This document shows, in pieces, positions 1 through 8,284 of a DNA stretch of 64,000 nt. Within the stretch, counting starts at the first letter, position 1. The number at the start of each line of letters is the position of its first letter. The position numbers and the translations under genes are program-made. The stretch comes from UBA4416 sp044238845 (GTDB lineage: Bacteria > Bacteroidota > Bacteroidia > B-17B0 > Aurantibacillaceae): the NCBI GenBank assembly GCA_044238845.1, contig JBIICN010000008.1, positions 1-64,000 of the forward strand, read 5' to 3'. The notes below the pieces were generated by a model. It was given only the letters and a program-made list of their open reading frames with translations. It did not search any database and had not been told where the DNA came from.

Positions 1-1188
1 CCAAATGTGTGGGCAGCAACAAACTATCAATTAGCAGTTTTTGCTTATAATGGTAGCGGTACTTCGATTAATTATAATACAACCTCACCATTAATAAATA
101 GTTTAACAAGTTCTGGCTCAATGCAGCCTGTAAATGAGTATAACGGAATTTCAACTGCAAATTCAAGTTTTGTAACTGATTTACATAATAAAATTAATCC
201 TCATACTTCTGTTTTTTATAGTAATTATACAAATACAATGATAAATTTATTTGAAGCAAGAGATACAGTAAATGGACAAAAATTTGTAGAATGTAGATAT
301 AGTTCTTATCGTGCTGTATACAGTCCGCCTTTTGATTACACCGCTTCTGATTTTAGTAGAGAACACTCATATTGCCATCAATGGATGCCTACAAACCCAG
401 CTGATAATCCTGAAAAACCTGAGTATAATGATCAACATCATTTATTTCCAACTAAACAAACGGATGTAAATGCTGAAAGAAGCAATTATCCTTTAGGAGA
501 TGTTGTTTCTACTCTTAATACTTTTATGTTATGTAAGTCTGGTCAAGATGCTGTTGGACATAAAGTGTTTGAACCGCGTGCTGATCAAAAAGGGAATTCT
601 GCCCGTGCATTAATGTATATGGCAGTTTGTTATAATGGAGTTAGTGGAAATAACTGGGCTTTCAAAAACCCAATTAATAATACCAACATTCAATACGGTC
701 AAGACCAAAATATTTTAAAAAAATGGCATTTCCAAGATTTACCAGATGCTTATGAAATTTCTCGTAACGACTTTTTAGATTCATTACAAGGTAATCGTAA
801 TCCATTTGTGGATAGTGTACGTTACGCTTGCTATATTGATTTTAGTAATATGACGCATATATCAGCACCAACATATACTACAGGAGTTAACTCACCTTGT
901 TATGTAGCTGTTGGTATTAAAGAAAATGTAGCCACTCATTTTGAATATGTATTAGCTCCAAATCCAACTTCAGGAGAGTTTTATTTAATGATTGATGCTA
1001 AAGTGGCTGAAAAATTTAACTTAGACATTATGGATGTTACAGGAAGAAACGTGTATAAAAAAGATGTAGATGTTGTGAATGGGTTTAATAATGTGGTAGT
1101 TAATGATATTAAACTTCATAGCGGAATTTACTTCGTAAATCTGCATTACAAGAATGAAAAAATTACCCGAAAATTAGTTATTCAGTAA
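1..1188 (+). CDS. Secreted endonuclease I family nuclease with T9SS sorting domain (5' truncated)
   Basis: The frame is open from base 1, so the gene begins outside the window. The visible N-terminal stretch (NYQLAVFAYNGSG) looks like the end of a fibronectin-III-like domain. The core matches the EndA/NucM endonuclease I family: REHSYCHQWMP near visible residue 120, DQHHLFPT near 142-149, then RSNYPLG, and later KKWHFQDLPDAYEISRN and GNRNPFVD. The family makes non-specific cuts in DNA or RNA with a metal held by the His/Asn motif. The last 75 or so residues (APNPTSGEFY, DVTGRNV, SGIYFVNL, KLVIQ end) form a type A T9SS sorting domain, so the enzyme is inferred to be exported to the surface or medium. 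A strong terminator follows. Confidence 0.92.
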   Translation, partial: PNVWAATNYQLAVFAYNGSGTSINYNTTSPLINSLTSSGSMQPVNEYNGISTANSSFVTDLHNKINPHTSVFYSNYTNTMINLFEARDTVNGQKFVECRYSSYRAVYSPPFDYTASDFSREHSYCHQWMPTNPADNPEKPEYNDQHHLFPTKQTDVNAERSNYPLGDVVSTLNTFMLCKSGQDAVGHKVFEPRADQKGNSARALMYMAVCYNGVSGNNWAFKNPINNTNIQYGQDQNILKKWHFQDLPDAYEISRNDFLDSLQGNRNPFVDSVRYACYIDFSNMTHISAPTYTTGVNSPCYVAVGIKENVATHFEYVLAPNPTSGEFYLMIDAKVAEKFNLDIMDVTGRNVYKKDVDVVNGFNNVVVNDIKLHSGIYFVNLHYKNEKITRKLVIQ

Positions 1189-1207
1189 CAGAATAATCAA
1201 TTAATTT

Positions 1208-1240
1208 AAAAGCTCCTTGCAAAACGCAAGGAGCTTTTTT
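1208..1240 (+). terminator. Rho-independent terminator after the endonuclease gene
   Basis: Perfect 11-bp stem AAGCTCCTTGC / GCAAGGAGCTT with a 5-nt loop, followed by a T run, 20 bases after the stop codon. Confidence 0.9.
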
Positions 1241-1331
1241 GTTAAAAAAATGTCAGAGTAATAACAATGCTTGCGAACCGTTAATCATAATTCTATTTTT
1301 ATGATTTCAACGATTAAATTTATGGCATAAA

Positions 1332-1361
1332 AAAAGCCTTACTTTATATAGTAAGGCTTTT
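1332..1361 (-). terminator. Terminator for the acyl-CoA dehydrogenase gene (possibly bidirectional)
   Basis: Stem AAGCCTTAC / GTAAGGCTT (1334-1342 with 1351-1359). It has an A run on its left and T residues on its right, so it can work in both directions between the two convergent genes. Confidence 0.85.
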
Positions 1362-1380
1362 CAATAAAATATGCTGAGAA

Positions 1381-2523
1381 TTAGTCTTTTAATAATTCTC
1401 TGCTAATCACTAATTTTTGGATTTCGCTAGTTCCTTCGCCAATAGTACATAATTTACTATCGCGGTAATATTTTTCAGCTGGGAAATCTTTTGTAAATCC
1501 GTAACCACCAAAAATTTGAACAGCTTCGTTAGCGTTTCTAACACATACTTCAGATGCGTAGTATTTTGCAAAAGCGCCTTCTTTAGTCATTTTTTGGTGA
1601 CGGTTTTTTAAATCAGCTGCTTTAAATGTTAATAATTCAGCTGCTTCTAATTCAGTTGCCATATCAGCTAATTTAAAGCCAATTGCTTGGAATTGAGAAA
1701 TTGGCTTACCAAATTGCTCACGCTCTTTTGCATATTTTACAGAGCACTCATAAGCACCACGAGCTATACCACAGCTTAATGCTGCAATAGAAATACGACC
1801 GCCATCTAATACTTTCATGGCCTGAATAAATCCGTCGCCTTCTTTACCCAACATTTGGTCTTTGTGAACTCTACAGTTTTCGAAAATCAACTCAGCTGTT
1901 TCGCTCGCGCGCATTCCTAATTTATTTTCTTTTTTACCAGATTTAAATCCTGGAGTTCCTTTTTCGATAATGAAAGCAGACATACCATGACTATCTCCTT
2001 TTTCTCCTGTACGCACAATAACAACGGCAACGTTACCAGTTATGGCGTGTGTAATAAAGTTTTTTGAGCCATTAATAACATAATAATCTCCATCTTTTTT
2101 AGCTGTTGTAGCCATTCCACCAGCATCTGATCCAGTTCCTGTTTCAGTTAATCCCCAAGCGCCAATCCACTCAGCTGTAGCTAATTTTGGTAAGTATTTT
2201 TTCTTTTGTTCTTCGTTACCAAAAGCTAAAATATGACCAGTACATAATGAATTATGAGCTGCCATGGATAAACCAATAGAGCCACAAATTTTACTTAATT
2301 CAATAATAGCTGTTACGTATTCTGTATATGATAATCCAGACCCGCCATATTCTTCAGGAACAACTACGCCCATTAAGCCTAATTCTCCTAATTTTTTAAA
2401 TACATCTACTGGGAAAATTTGAGCTTCATCCCATTCCATCATTTTTGGATAGATATGTTCTTTACCAAATTTGCGAATCATATCCGCAATGGCGATTTGG
2501 TTTTCATTAATTTGGAAATTCAT
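1381..2523 (-). CDS. Acyl-CoA dehydrogenase (short/medium-chain type)
   Basis: FAD-dependent alpha,beta-dehydrogenation of acyl-CoA in fatty-acid or branched-chain amino-acid breakdown, passing electrons to ETF. The three family domains are in order: an N-terminal helical domain, a middle beta domain with the signature WGLTETGTGSDAGG, and a C-terminal helical domain with REQFGKPISQFQAIGFKLADM. IGEGTSEIQ near the C-terminus supplies the catalytic Glu at the position used by short/medium-chain enzymes. The reading frame continues to an ATG at 2556, but that start would overlap apt by 19 bases. I prefer the ATG at 2523 (MNFQINENQ), 15 bases past the apt stop, because family members usually begin this way. 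Probably co-transcribed with apt. Confidence 0.93.
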   Translation of the reverse strand: MNFQINENQIAIADMIRKFGKEHIYPKMMEWDEAQIFPVDVFKKLGELGLMGVVVPEEYGGSGLSYTEYVTAIIELSKICGSIGLSMAAHNSLCTGHILAFGNEEQKKKYLPKLATAEWIGAWGLTETGTGSDAGGMATTAKKDGDYYVINGSKNFITHAITGNVAVVIVRTGEKGDSHGMSAFIIEKGTPGFKSGKKENKLGMRASETAELIFENCRVHKDQMLGKEGDGFIQAMKVLDGGRISIAALSCGIARGAYECSVKYAKEREQFGKPISQFQAIGFKLADMATELEAAELLTFKAADLKNRHQKMTKEGAFAKYYASEVCVRNANEAVQIFGGYGFTKDFPAEKYYRDSKLCTIGEGTSEIQKLVISRELLKD

Positions 2524-2537
2524 TCCAACTGTGTTTT

Positions 2538-3065
2538 CTAATACTGCGCTAGACATGTGATATTTTTTGAGTGTATATTTAATTTTTGTTTTCCGTTTAA
2601 AAAATCTAATCCAACAACAAAGTTAAATCCGCTAACCTGAGCGCCTTGTTGTTTTACTAAATGCGCTGCTGCCTCAGCCGTTCCTCCAGTAGCCAATAAA
2701 TCGTCATGTATTAACACATTCCAACCTTTTTTGATGCTATCGGTGTGCATTTCTATTTTTGCTTTCCCATATTCCAATTCATATTCGTAGCTAACCGTTT
2801 TGTATGGTAATTTACCGGCTTTACGAACTAAAACAAATGGAACGTTCATTTTGTTCGCTAAAAGTAAACCAAATAAAAAACCTCTACTTTCAATGCCAAT
2901 AATAGCATCTGGTTTATCTGTTAAGCTAGAAATAAAACCGTCTACAATCTCATTACAAAGAGTTTGATTTTCGAAAATAGGTGTAATGTCTTTAAACATA
3001 ATTCCTTGTTTCGGAAAGTCGGGAACGTCTCTGATGGCTGCTTTTATGTTGGTTTCTAGTGACAT
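2538..3065 (-). CDS. apt: Adenine phosphoribosyltransferase
   Basis: Converts adenine plus PRPP to AMP in purine salvage in the cytoplasm. At 175 residues it has the usual length. The PRPP-binding signature is seen as VLIHDDLLATGGTAEAA near residues 117-133, and IGIESRGFLFG and VLVRKAGKLPYKT are typical Apt segments. Its stop lies just upstream of, or overlaps, the acyl-CoA dehydrogenase start, which suggests a two-gene transcript with no evident metabolic link. Confidence 0.96.
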   Translation of the reverse strand: MSLETNIKAAIRDVPDFPKQGIMFKDITPIFENQTLCNEIVDGFISSLTDKPDAIIGIESRGFLFGLLLANKMNVPFVLVRKAGKLPYKTVSYEYELEYGKAKIEMHTDSIKKGWNVLIHDDLLATGGTAEAAAHLVKQQGAQVSGFNFVVGLDFLNGKQKLNIHSKNITCLAQY

Positions 3066-3152
3066 GAATGTTAGGATTACAAATTTAATGAATTTTTACT
3101 AAAAAGCATAGTATTAAAATAAATTAACAATCTTGTTTTTGGGATTTTAGAG

Positions 3153-3186
3153 CAAAAAAAAGCCCCTCCAATTTATGGAAGGGCTG
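3153..3186 (-). terminator. Terminator for the phosphohexomutase gene
   Basis: Stem 3161-3170 with 3175-3184 (AGCCCCTCCA / TGGAAGGGCT, one G-U pair). Read on the minus strand it is followed by a U run encoded by 3154-3160. Confidence 0.88.
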
Positions 3187-3205
3187 AGGTATAGTTATAA
3201 GTAGT

Positions 3206-4612
3206 TTATCCCAATAACACTTTTTTAACATCTGCTAAAATATCAAAGGCTTTTTCTTTGGTGGCAGCTTCGGCGTAAACGCGTAAAACGGGCTCTGTAC
3301 CTGATGCGCGAATCATTGTCCACGTGTTATCATCAAAGAAAAACTTAAATCCATCTAAGTCATCTAAACGTTGTACTTTGTATTTGCCAAACTCCTTGTA
3401 AATATTGTTTTTACAATTGTCGATGATTTTAGTTTTTAATTCTTCTGTAATGGTTAAGTCATTTCTTTCAAAAGAAAATGTCCCTGTTATTGCATAAACT
3501 TCTTCAATAAGTTCGTTTAAACTCTTGCCAGTTTTTGCCATAAATTCCCATAACACTAACCCCATCCAAATACCATCACGCTCAGGGATATGGCCTTTAA
3601 TAGCAATTCCACCACTTTCTTCGCCACCAACTAATACATCTTCCGTAATCATAATGTTACAAATGTATTTGAATCCAATTTTCACAACATCTAAAGGTAA
3701 GTTGTAGTGGTCGCACATGTTTTTAACCTTAACGGTAGAACTAAAAGCAGTAGCCACTTTACCATCCATTCCTTTATATTTTTTTAGGTAATGAATCAAT
3801 AATAAAATAATATGATGAGAATCTACAAAATTTCCTTTGTTGTCGTATAATCCAATTCTATCCGCATCTCCATCAGTAACCAAGCCACAATCAATATCTC
3901 CAGCATTTTTAATTAAGTTCGAAAACTCCGTTAAATTTTTATGAATGGGTTCAGGTGCTTGTCCGTAAAAGCTAGGGTTATATTCGTTGTGTATGTGAAT
4001 AATTTCAGGAAACAAACGAAACATGACGCGTTGTCCTGCGCCATACATGCTATCGTAAGCAAATTTAAGTCCTGAGTTTTTTATGGCAGCTAAATCAAAA
4101 TTTGCCTCCACATGTTTTACATACATATCTTCTAATGCTGTTATTTCAACTAAACCTTTTGCCTCAGCAGCTTTTAAATCAATTGAATCTAAGTTGGTCG
4201 TGCTTTTTTCAGGAATAATATCTTCAATTTCTTGAACTTTTTCGGGACCAAGTGGTCCGCCATAATAGCCTTTTAATTTAAATCCGTTGTAAGCTGGAGG
4301 ATTATGAGAAGCCGTGATGATAATACCAACGCTAGCTTTGTGACGAACTGTGCCCAAAGAAATCATAGGAGTGCTTACAAAATCTCTTGCTAAAAATACT
4401 TTAATATTATGTGATACTAATACTTTTGTAGCAGTATGTGCAAATAATTCTCCCGCAAAACGGCAATCGTGTCCTAAAACAACCGTAGGGTTTTCAAAGT
4501 TTTTCTTTAACCATAATGCCGTTGCTTCTGTAACACGAGCTACATTTTCAACTGTAAATTCTTGAGCAATAATCGCTCTCCAGCCATCGGTACCAAATTT
4601 AATTTTTGTCAT
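3206..4612 (-). CDS. Phosphoglucomutase/phosphomannomutase (alpha-D-phosphohexomutase family)
   Basis: Moves phosphate between C1 and C6 of hexose phosphates, feeding sugar-nucleotide synthesis or glycogen use. At 468 residues it is standard. The four family loops are visible: TASHNPPAYNG with the phosphoserine, TDGDADRIG for Mg binding, GGEESGG for sugar recognition and RASGTEPVLRVYAEA for phosphate binding. The start ATG at 4612 gives MTKIKFGTDGWR, the expected N-terminus. It is transcribed alone, with a terminator after it. Sequence alone does not tell glucose from mannose preference. Confidence 0.95.
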   Translation of the reverse strand: MTKIKFGTDGWRAIIAQEFTVENVARVTEATALWLKKNFENPTVVLGHDCRFAGELFAHTATKVLVSHNIKVFLARDFVSTPMISLGTVRHKASVGIIITASHNPPAYNGFKLKGYYGGPLGPEKVQEIEDIIPEKSTTNLDSIDLKAAEAKGLVEITALEDMYVKHVEANFDLAAIKNSGLKFAYDSMYGAGQRVMFRLFPEIIHIHNEYNPSFYGQAPEPIHKNLTEFSNLIKNAGDIDCGLVTDGDADRIGLYDNKGNFVDSHHIILLLIHYLKKYKGMDGKVATAFSSTVKVKNMCDHYNLPLDVVKIGFKYICNIMITEDVLVGGEESGGIAIKGHIPERDGIWMGLVLWEFMAKTGKSLNELIEEVYAITGTFSFERNDLTITEELKTKIIDNCKNNIYKEFGKYKVQRLDDLDGFKFFFDDNTWTMIRASGTEPVLRVYAEAATKEKAFDILADVKKVLLG

Positions 4613-4673
4613 AGTATTTTAAAAAATAGATTCTAAATATATTGAATAAATAATAATCGAGCAAAGTTTTTGC

Positions 4674-5168
4674 TTACTCCATTAAACTTTTTAAATGCTC
4701 TAAAGTTGATTCGTCATTCCATTCTACATAACCTACATTGTTATAAACGATTTCTCCCTTAGTATTTAATAAGTATGTAACAGGAATGGAGTTAATACCA
4801 ATTTCAGGAAACTGAGCAGTGATGGTTAAAAAGGTAAATGGATATTGTGTTTTAGTTTTAAAGGCTACTAATTTTTCGATGCTTTCATCTGTTATAGCGA
4901 GTACCTCAACATCTGATAACTTTTGATTTTTAATACTGTTCAATACTTTTAATTCTTCAATACAATTAGGGCACCAAGAAGCATAAAAACTGACAATTAC
5001 TTTTTTGCCTTTTAAAGAACTAATGTCAAATTTATTAGTGTCTTGATCTACTACATCCAATTTAGCAATATCAATTGTAGGTGCTACATTGTACTTGTTG
5101 TAAAAATATAATCCAAGTACACCAAGTATGGCAATGACGAGGATGATATAGGTTCTTTTTTTAGTCAT
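4674..5168 (-). CDS. Membrane-anchored TlpA/ResA-like thioredoxin
   Basis: 164 residues. A single N-terminal membrane segment (about residues 7-23, YIILVIAILGVLGLYFY) should anchor a periplasmic thioredoxin-fold domain. The redox motif is WCPNC in FYASWCPNCIEEL, followed by the cis-proline region INSIPVTYLL. Such proteins reduce periplasmic disulfides, for example in cytochrome c maturation or stress defence, but no cytochrome genes are adjacent, so the target is unknown. It is divergent from mtgA across a 123-bp gap that should hold both promoters. Confidence 0.88.
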   Translation of the reverse strand: MTKKRTYIILVIAILGVLGLYFYNKYNVAPTIDIAKLDVVDQDTNKFDISSLKGKKVIVSFYASWCPNCIEELKVLNSIKNQKLSDVEVLAITDESIEKLVAFKTKTQYPFTFLTITAQFPEIGINSIPVTYLLNTKGEIVYNNVGYVEWNDESTLEHLKSLME

Positions 5169-5291
5169 GGTTTAATTTTAAAGTTTTTAATTGTAGCCCA
5201 TATCTATTATATGTTATTAAAACTGTGATGTTGTTAAAATAAATAGCTTACTACAAACTTAAGGTAAATAATACAATAGTTTTACTGTTTT

Positions 5292-6023
5292 ATGAGAAAA
5301 ATATTAGGAAGATTTATTACAATTTTATGGAAAGCCTTTTTGGCGTTTTTTATTCTATCTATTGTTTCTGTTATTGTTTTTAGATGGGTGCCAGTGCCAA
5401 TTACGCCATTAATGGTGATTAGAAATTTTGAACAAATGGGAGATGGAAAAGGTATAGTGATGGAACATGATTGGGAGTCATTAGACAACATTTCTCCTAA
5501 GCTTCAATTAGCTGTGGTTTGCAGCGAAGATCAAAATTATTTAAAACATTTTGGTGTTGATTGGGGTGCCATTGAAAAAGCTATGAAAGAAAATGAAAAG
5601 GGAAAACGAGTGAGAGGAGGAAGCACCATCACTCAACAAACTGCTAAAAATGTGTTTTTATGGCAAGGAAGGAGTTACCTAAGAAAAGGATTGGAATTAT
5701 GGTTTACCTTGTTAATTGAGGTGTTTTGGAGCAAAGAACGCATTATGGAAGTTTACTTAAATAGTATAGAAATGGGAAAAGGAATTTATGGAGCAGAAGC
5801 GGCATCTCAACATTGGTTTCATAAATCAGCTAAAAAATTAACTAAAGATGAGGCTGCTGCCATAGCGGCTATTTTACCAAATCCATTGAGATATAAAGCT
5901 AATCCTGCTAGTAGCTATATTTCGCAAAGAAAAGGTTGGATTAAGCAACAAATGAATTTTTGGGGTAATGAATTAGATTATGATAAGTACAAGGATGATG
6001 ATGAACCAATCAAGAAGAAATAA
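5292..6023 (+). CDS. mtgA: Monofunctional biosynthetic peptidoglycan transglycosylase
   Basis: A GT51 glycosyltransferase that polymerises lipid II glycan chains, with no transpeptidase domain (243 residues, typical of MtgA). An N-terminal membrane anchor (about residues 9-27) is followed by the catalytic region: SEDQNYLKHFGVDW with the catalytic Glu, then RGGSTITQQTAKNVFL and SKERIMEVYLNSIEMG with the second acidic residue. It acts on the outer face of the inner membrane. The 3' end runs directly into an inverted-repeat element. Confidence 0.96.
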   Translation: MRKILGRFITILWKAFLAFFILSIVSVIVFRWVPVPITPLMVIRNFEQMGDGKGIVMEHDWESLDNISPKLQLAVVCSEDQNYLKHFGVDWGAIEKAMKENEKGKRVRGGSTITQQTAKNVFLWQGRSYLRKGLELWFTLLIEVFWSKERIMEVYLNSIEMGKGIYGAEAASQHWFHKSAKKLTKDEAAAIAAILPNPLRYKANPASSYISQRKGWIKQQMNFWGNELDYDKYKDDDEPIKKK

Positions 6024-6025
6024 AG

Positions 6026-6140
6026 AATAGAACACTAATGCCGCTGATTATGCGGATTATCGCTGATTTTTTAAGATTCATAATAATATTATCTAGTAGA
6101 TTTATTTTGTCTGTAAATCGGCTAAATCCGTGTTCCTATT
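6026..6140. repeat. Dispersed terminal-inverted-repeat element, copy 1
   Basis: Ends AATAGAACAC (6026-6035) and GTGTTCCTATT (6130-6140) are inverted copies differing by one missing G. The interior carries degenerate runs of GCGGATTnTCGCTGATTTTTT on the left and AAATCGGCTAAATCCGT on the right. The same design recurs at 17344, 18542 and 25258. It fills the gap between convergent mtgA and pyrF and may serve as a hairpin terminator. Confidence 0.8.
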
Positions 6141-6161
6141 TTGGTTGCTTACAAGTATTCA

Positions 6162-6974
6162 TTAAAAATAAGCCTTCATCTCATCCGCTACTTTTTTTGC
6201 TTCTCTTGCAGCAGCTTCTGCAAAATCTTCGCCATTTGAAGCAAAGATAATAGCACGAGATGAATTGATTAATAAACCAATATCGTTTTTAATTAAACCA
6301 TGTTTACATACATCAGCTAAACTTCCGCCTTGAGCACCAACACCAGGCACTAATAAAAAGTGATTTGGTACAATACGCCTCACATCATCAAACATATCGG
6401 CTTTTGTAGCACCAACCACGTACATCATGTTTTCGGGGGTTCCCCATTGACTAGATGTTCTTAAAACATGTTTATATAATGGTTCAACTTTACCTTCATC
6501 TAATTGGAAATCTTTTGCTCCTTCGTTGGAGGTTAAAGCTAAAACAATAGCCCATTTGCCATCAAATTGCAAAAATGGTTTTACCGAATCGCTTCCCATG
6601 TATGGTGCCACTGTAATCGCATCGGCATGTAAGCGTTTAAAAAATGCTTTCGCATACATGCTCGAAGTATTACCAATATCACCACGCTTAGCATCGGCTA
6701 TTAAAAAGTGATTTGGATATTCTTGCTTAATATATTTAATGGTTTTTTCTAAACTTGTTAAACCACTAATGCCATAAGCCTCGTAAAACGCTGTATTAGG
6801 TTTAAACGACACGCAATAAGGAGCTGTAGCATCAATAATTTGACGATTGAATTCAAAAATAGGATCATCCTCTTCTAATAAAAACTGAGGAATTTTATCT
6901 ACATCAGGATCTAAACCAACACATAAAAATGTTTTTTTAGTTTTAATCTCGTTTATTAATTCAGCTCGTGTCAT
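6162..6974 (-). CDS. pyrF: Orotidine 5'-phosphate decarboxylase (type 2)
   Basis: Last step of UMP synthesis: decarboxylation of OMP. The 270-residue length and the LIADAKRGDIGNTSSMYAKAFF active-site segment (near residues 92-113) are those of the longer type 2 enzyme; the Lys in DAKRGD is the catalytic base. VGLDPD near the N-terminus and LLVPGVGAQGG near residue 208 bind orotate and phosphate. Next gene upstream on the same strand is prfA. Confidence 0.95.
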   Translation of the reverse strand: MTRAELINEIKTKKTFLCVGLDPDVDKIPQFLLEEDDPIFEFNRQIIDATAPYCVSFKPNTAFYEAYGISGLTSLEKTIKYIKQEYPNHFLIADAKRGDIGNTSSMYAKAFFKRLHADAITVAPYMGSDSVKPFLQFDGKWAIVLALTSNEGAKDFQLDEGKVEPLYKHVLRTSSQWGTPENMMYVVGATKADMFDDVRRIVPNHFLLVPGVGAQGGSLADVCKHGLIKNDIGLLINSSRAIIFASNGEDFAEAAAREAKKVADEMKAYF

Positions 6975-6996
6975 AAAATATAATTATTGAGTTTTA

Positions 6997-7034
6997 AATT
7001 AATGAGTTATAGATTTAAGAATAACTCATTAATT
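6997..7034 (-). terminator. 14-bp perfect inverted repeat between prfA and pyrF
   Basis: Arms AATTAATGAGTTAT (6997-7010) and ATAACTCATTAATT (7021-7034) with a 10-nt loop lie 21 bases past the prfA stop. The stem is AT-rich and the following T run is weak, so it may be a terminator or an mRNA-stabilising hairpin. Confidence 0.5.
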
Positions 7035-7055
7035 CTTTATTTTTTAATTCATCAA

Positions 7056-8129
7056 TTAGTTAATTCCTCCTTCTTTCAATCGTTCTGCATTTTCGGCAAA
7101 TTGCAAGGCATCTATCATTTGTTGAATGTACCCGTTTGTAAAATCAGTTAAGTTGTATAAAGTTAAACCAATACGATGATCTGTAATACGATTTTGAGGA
7201 TAATTGTAAGTTCTAATTTTTTCGGAACGATCGCCTGTACTAACCATACTCTTTCTTCGGCTCGTTGTATCAGCTAATCGTTTTTGGTATTCTAAATCAT
7301 ATAGTTTAGAACGTAACATTTCCATGGCTTTTTCACGATTTCCTAGCTGATTACGTTGAGTTTGACACGTTACTACAATACCAGATGGCTTGTGAGTTAA
7401 TATTACTTTTGACTCTACTTTATTGACATTTTGCCCACCAGCGCCTCCAGAACGAGCCGTGGCCATTTCAATATCAGCAGGTTTAATTTCAATATCCCAT
7501 TCTTCGGCTTCTGGCAAAACAGCTACGGTTGCTGCTGATGTATGAACACGTCCTGCGGCTTCGGTTGCTGGCACTCGTTGTACACGATGTACACCACTTT
7601 CAAATTTCATGGTTCCAAATGCATTATCGCCTTTCACGTTAAATACAATCTCTTTGTAACCACCCATCGAACCTGGACTTTCATCAATCACTTCTAATTG
7701 ATATCCTTTGATTTCACAGTAGCGACGGTACATGTCAAATAAATCTCCTGCAAAAATAGCAGCCTCATCTCCACCTGTACCTCCTCTAATTTCCATGGTG
7801 CAATTTTTGGCATCTTCAGGGTCTTTTGGGATTAATAATAATCGTACTTCTTCTTGTAATTTTTCTTCAGCAGCCCGGTTTTCTTCTAATTCAGCCTTCG
7901 CCATATCCAAAAAGTCTTTGTCTTTTTCGGTGGCTAATACTTCTTTTGCTCCGTTAATATTGTCGGTAATTTTCTTGTATTTATAATAAGCTTCTACAAC
8001 TGGTTGCAATCCTTTGTACTCGATATTTAATTTTTTAAACAAACGCATATCAGCAATTACACTAGGATCGCCTAATTTTGCTTCAACCTCGGTATATCTT
8101 CTTTTAATTTCTTCTAATTTATCTAACAT
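7056..8129 (-). CDS. prfA: Peptide chain release factor 1
   Basis: Releases the nascent chain at UAA and UAG. The catalytic GGQ sits in RSGGAGGQNVNKVES and the codon-recognition tripeptide is PAT (in RVPATEAAGR), which marks RF1 rather than RF2. The frame opens at a TTG at 8144, but the ATG at 8129 (MLDKLEEIKRRYTEVEAKLG) gives the usual 357-residue protein and is my choice. No programmed frameshift is present, as expected for RF1. Confidence 0.97.
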   Translation of the reverse strand: MLDKLEEIKRRYTEVEAKLGDPSVIADMRLFKKLNIEYKGLQPVVEAYYKYKKITDNINGAKEVLATEKDKDFLDMAKAELEENRAAEEKLQEEVRLLLIPKDPEDAKNCTMEIRGGTGGDEAAIFAGDLFDMYRRYCEIKGYQLEVIDESPGSMGGYKEIVFNVKGDNAFGTMKFESGVHRVQRVPATEAAGRVHTSAATVAVLPEAEEWDIEIKPADIEMATARSGGAGGQNVNKVESKVILTHKPSGIVVTCQTQRNQLGNREKAMEMLRSKLYDLEYQKRLADTTSRRKSMVSTGDRSEKIRTYNYPQNRITDHRIGLTLYNLTDFTNGYIQQMIDALQFAENAERLKEGGIN

Positions 8130-8284
8130 AGTATTTTGTAACAATGTGCGAAGATACTAAATGTAATGTGATTGCCCATTTTTAGCACACACTTTTGTTA
8201 AAATTACCGTATATATTTTATAATTAGGTTCTTATACAAAAAAATAGTTTATTTTTAAATTCTTTAAGCTAAATAAAGTACCCT

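Noticed and set aside
2523..2556. The ATG at 2556 as the acyl-CoA dehydrogenase start
   Set aside because: It would overlap apt by 19 bases and adds 11 residues not typical of the family; kept as an alternative only.
6038..6250. 70-codon plus-strand frame over the mtgA-pyrF gap
   Set aside because: It runs through the inverted-repeat element and antisense to the pyrF 3' end; it has no family features.
7056..8129. Programmed frameshift as in release factor 2
   Set aside because: The gene is RF1 (PAT tripeptide, one continuous frame); frameshifting belongs to prfB.
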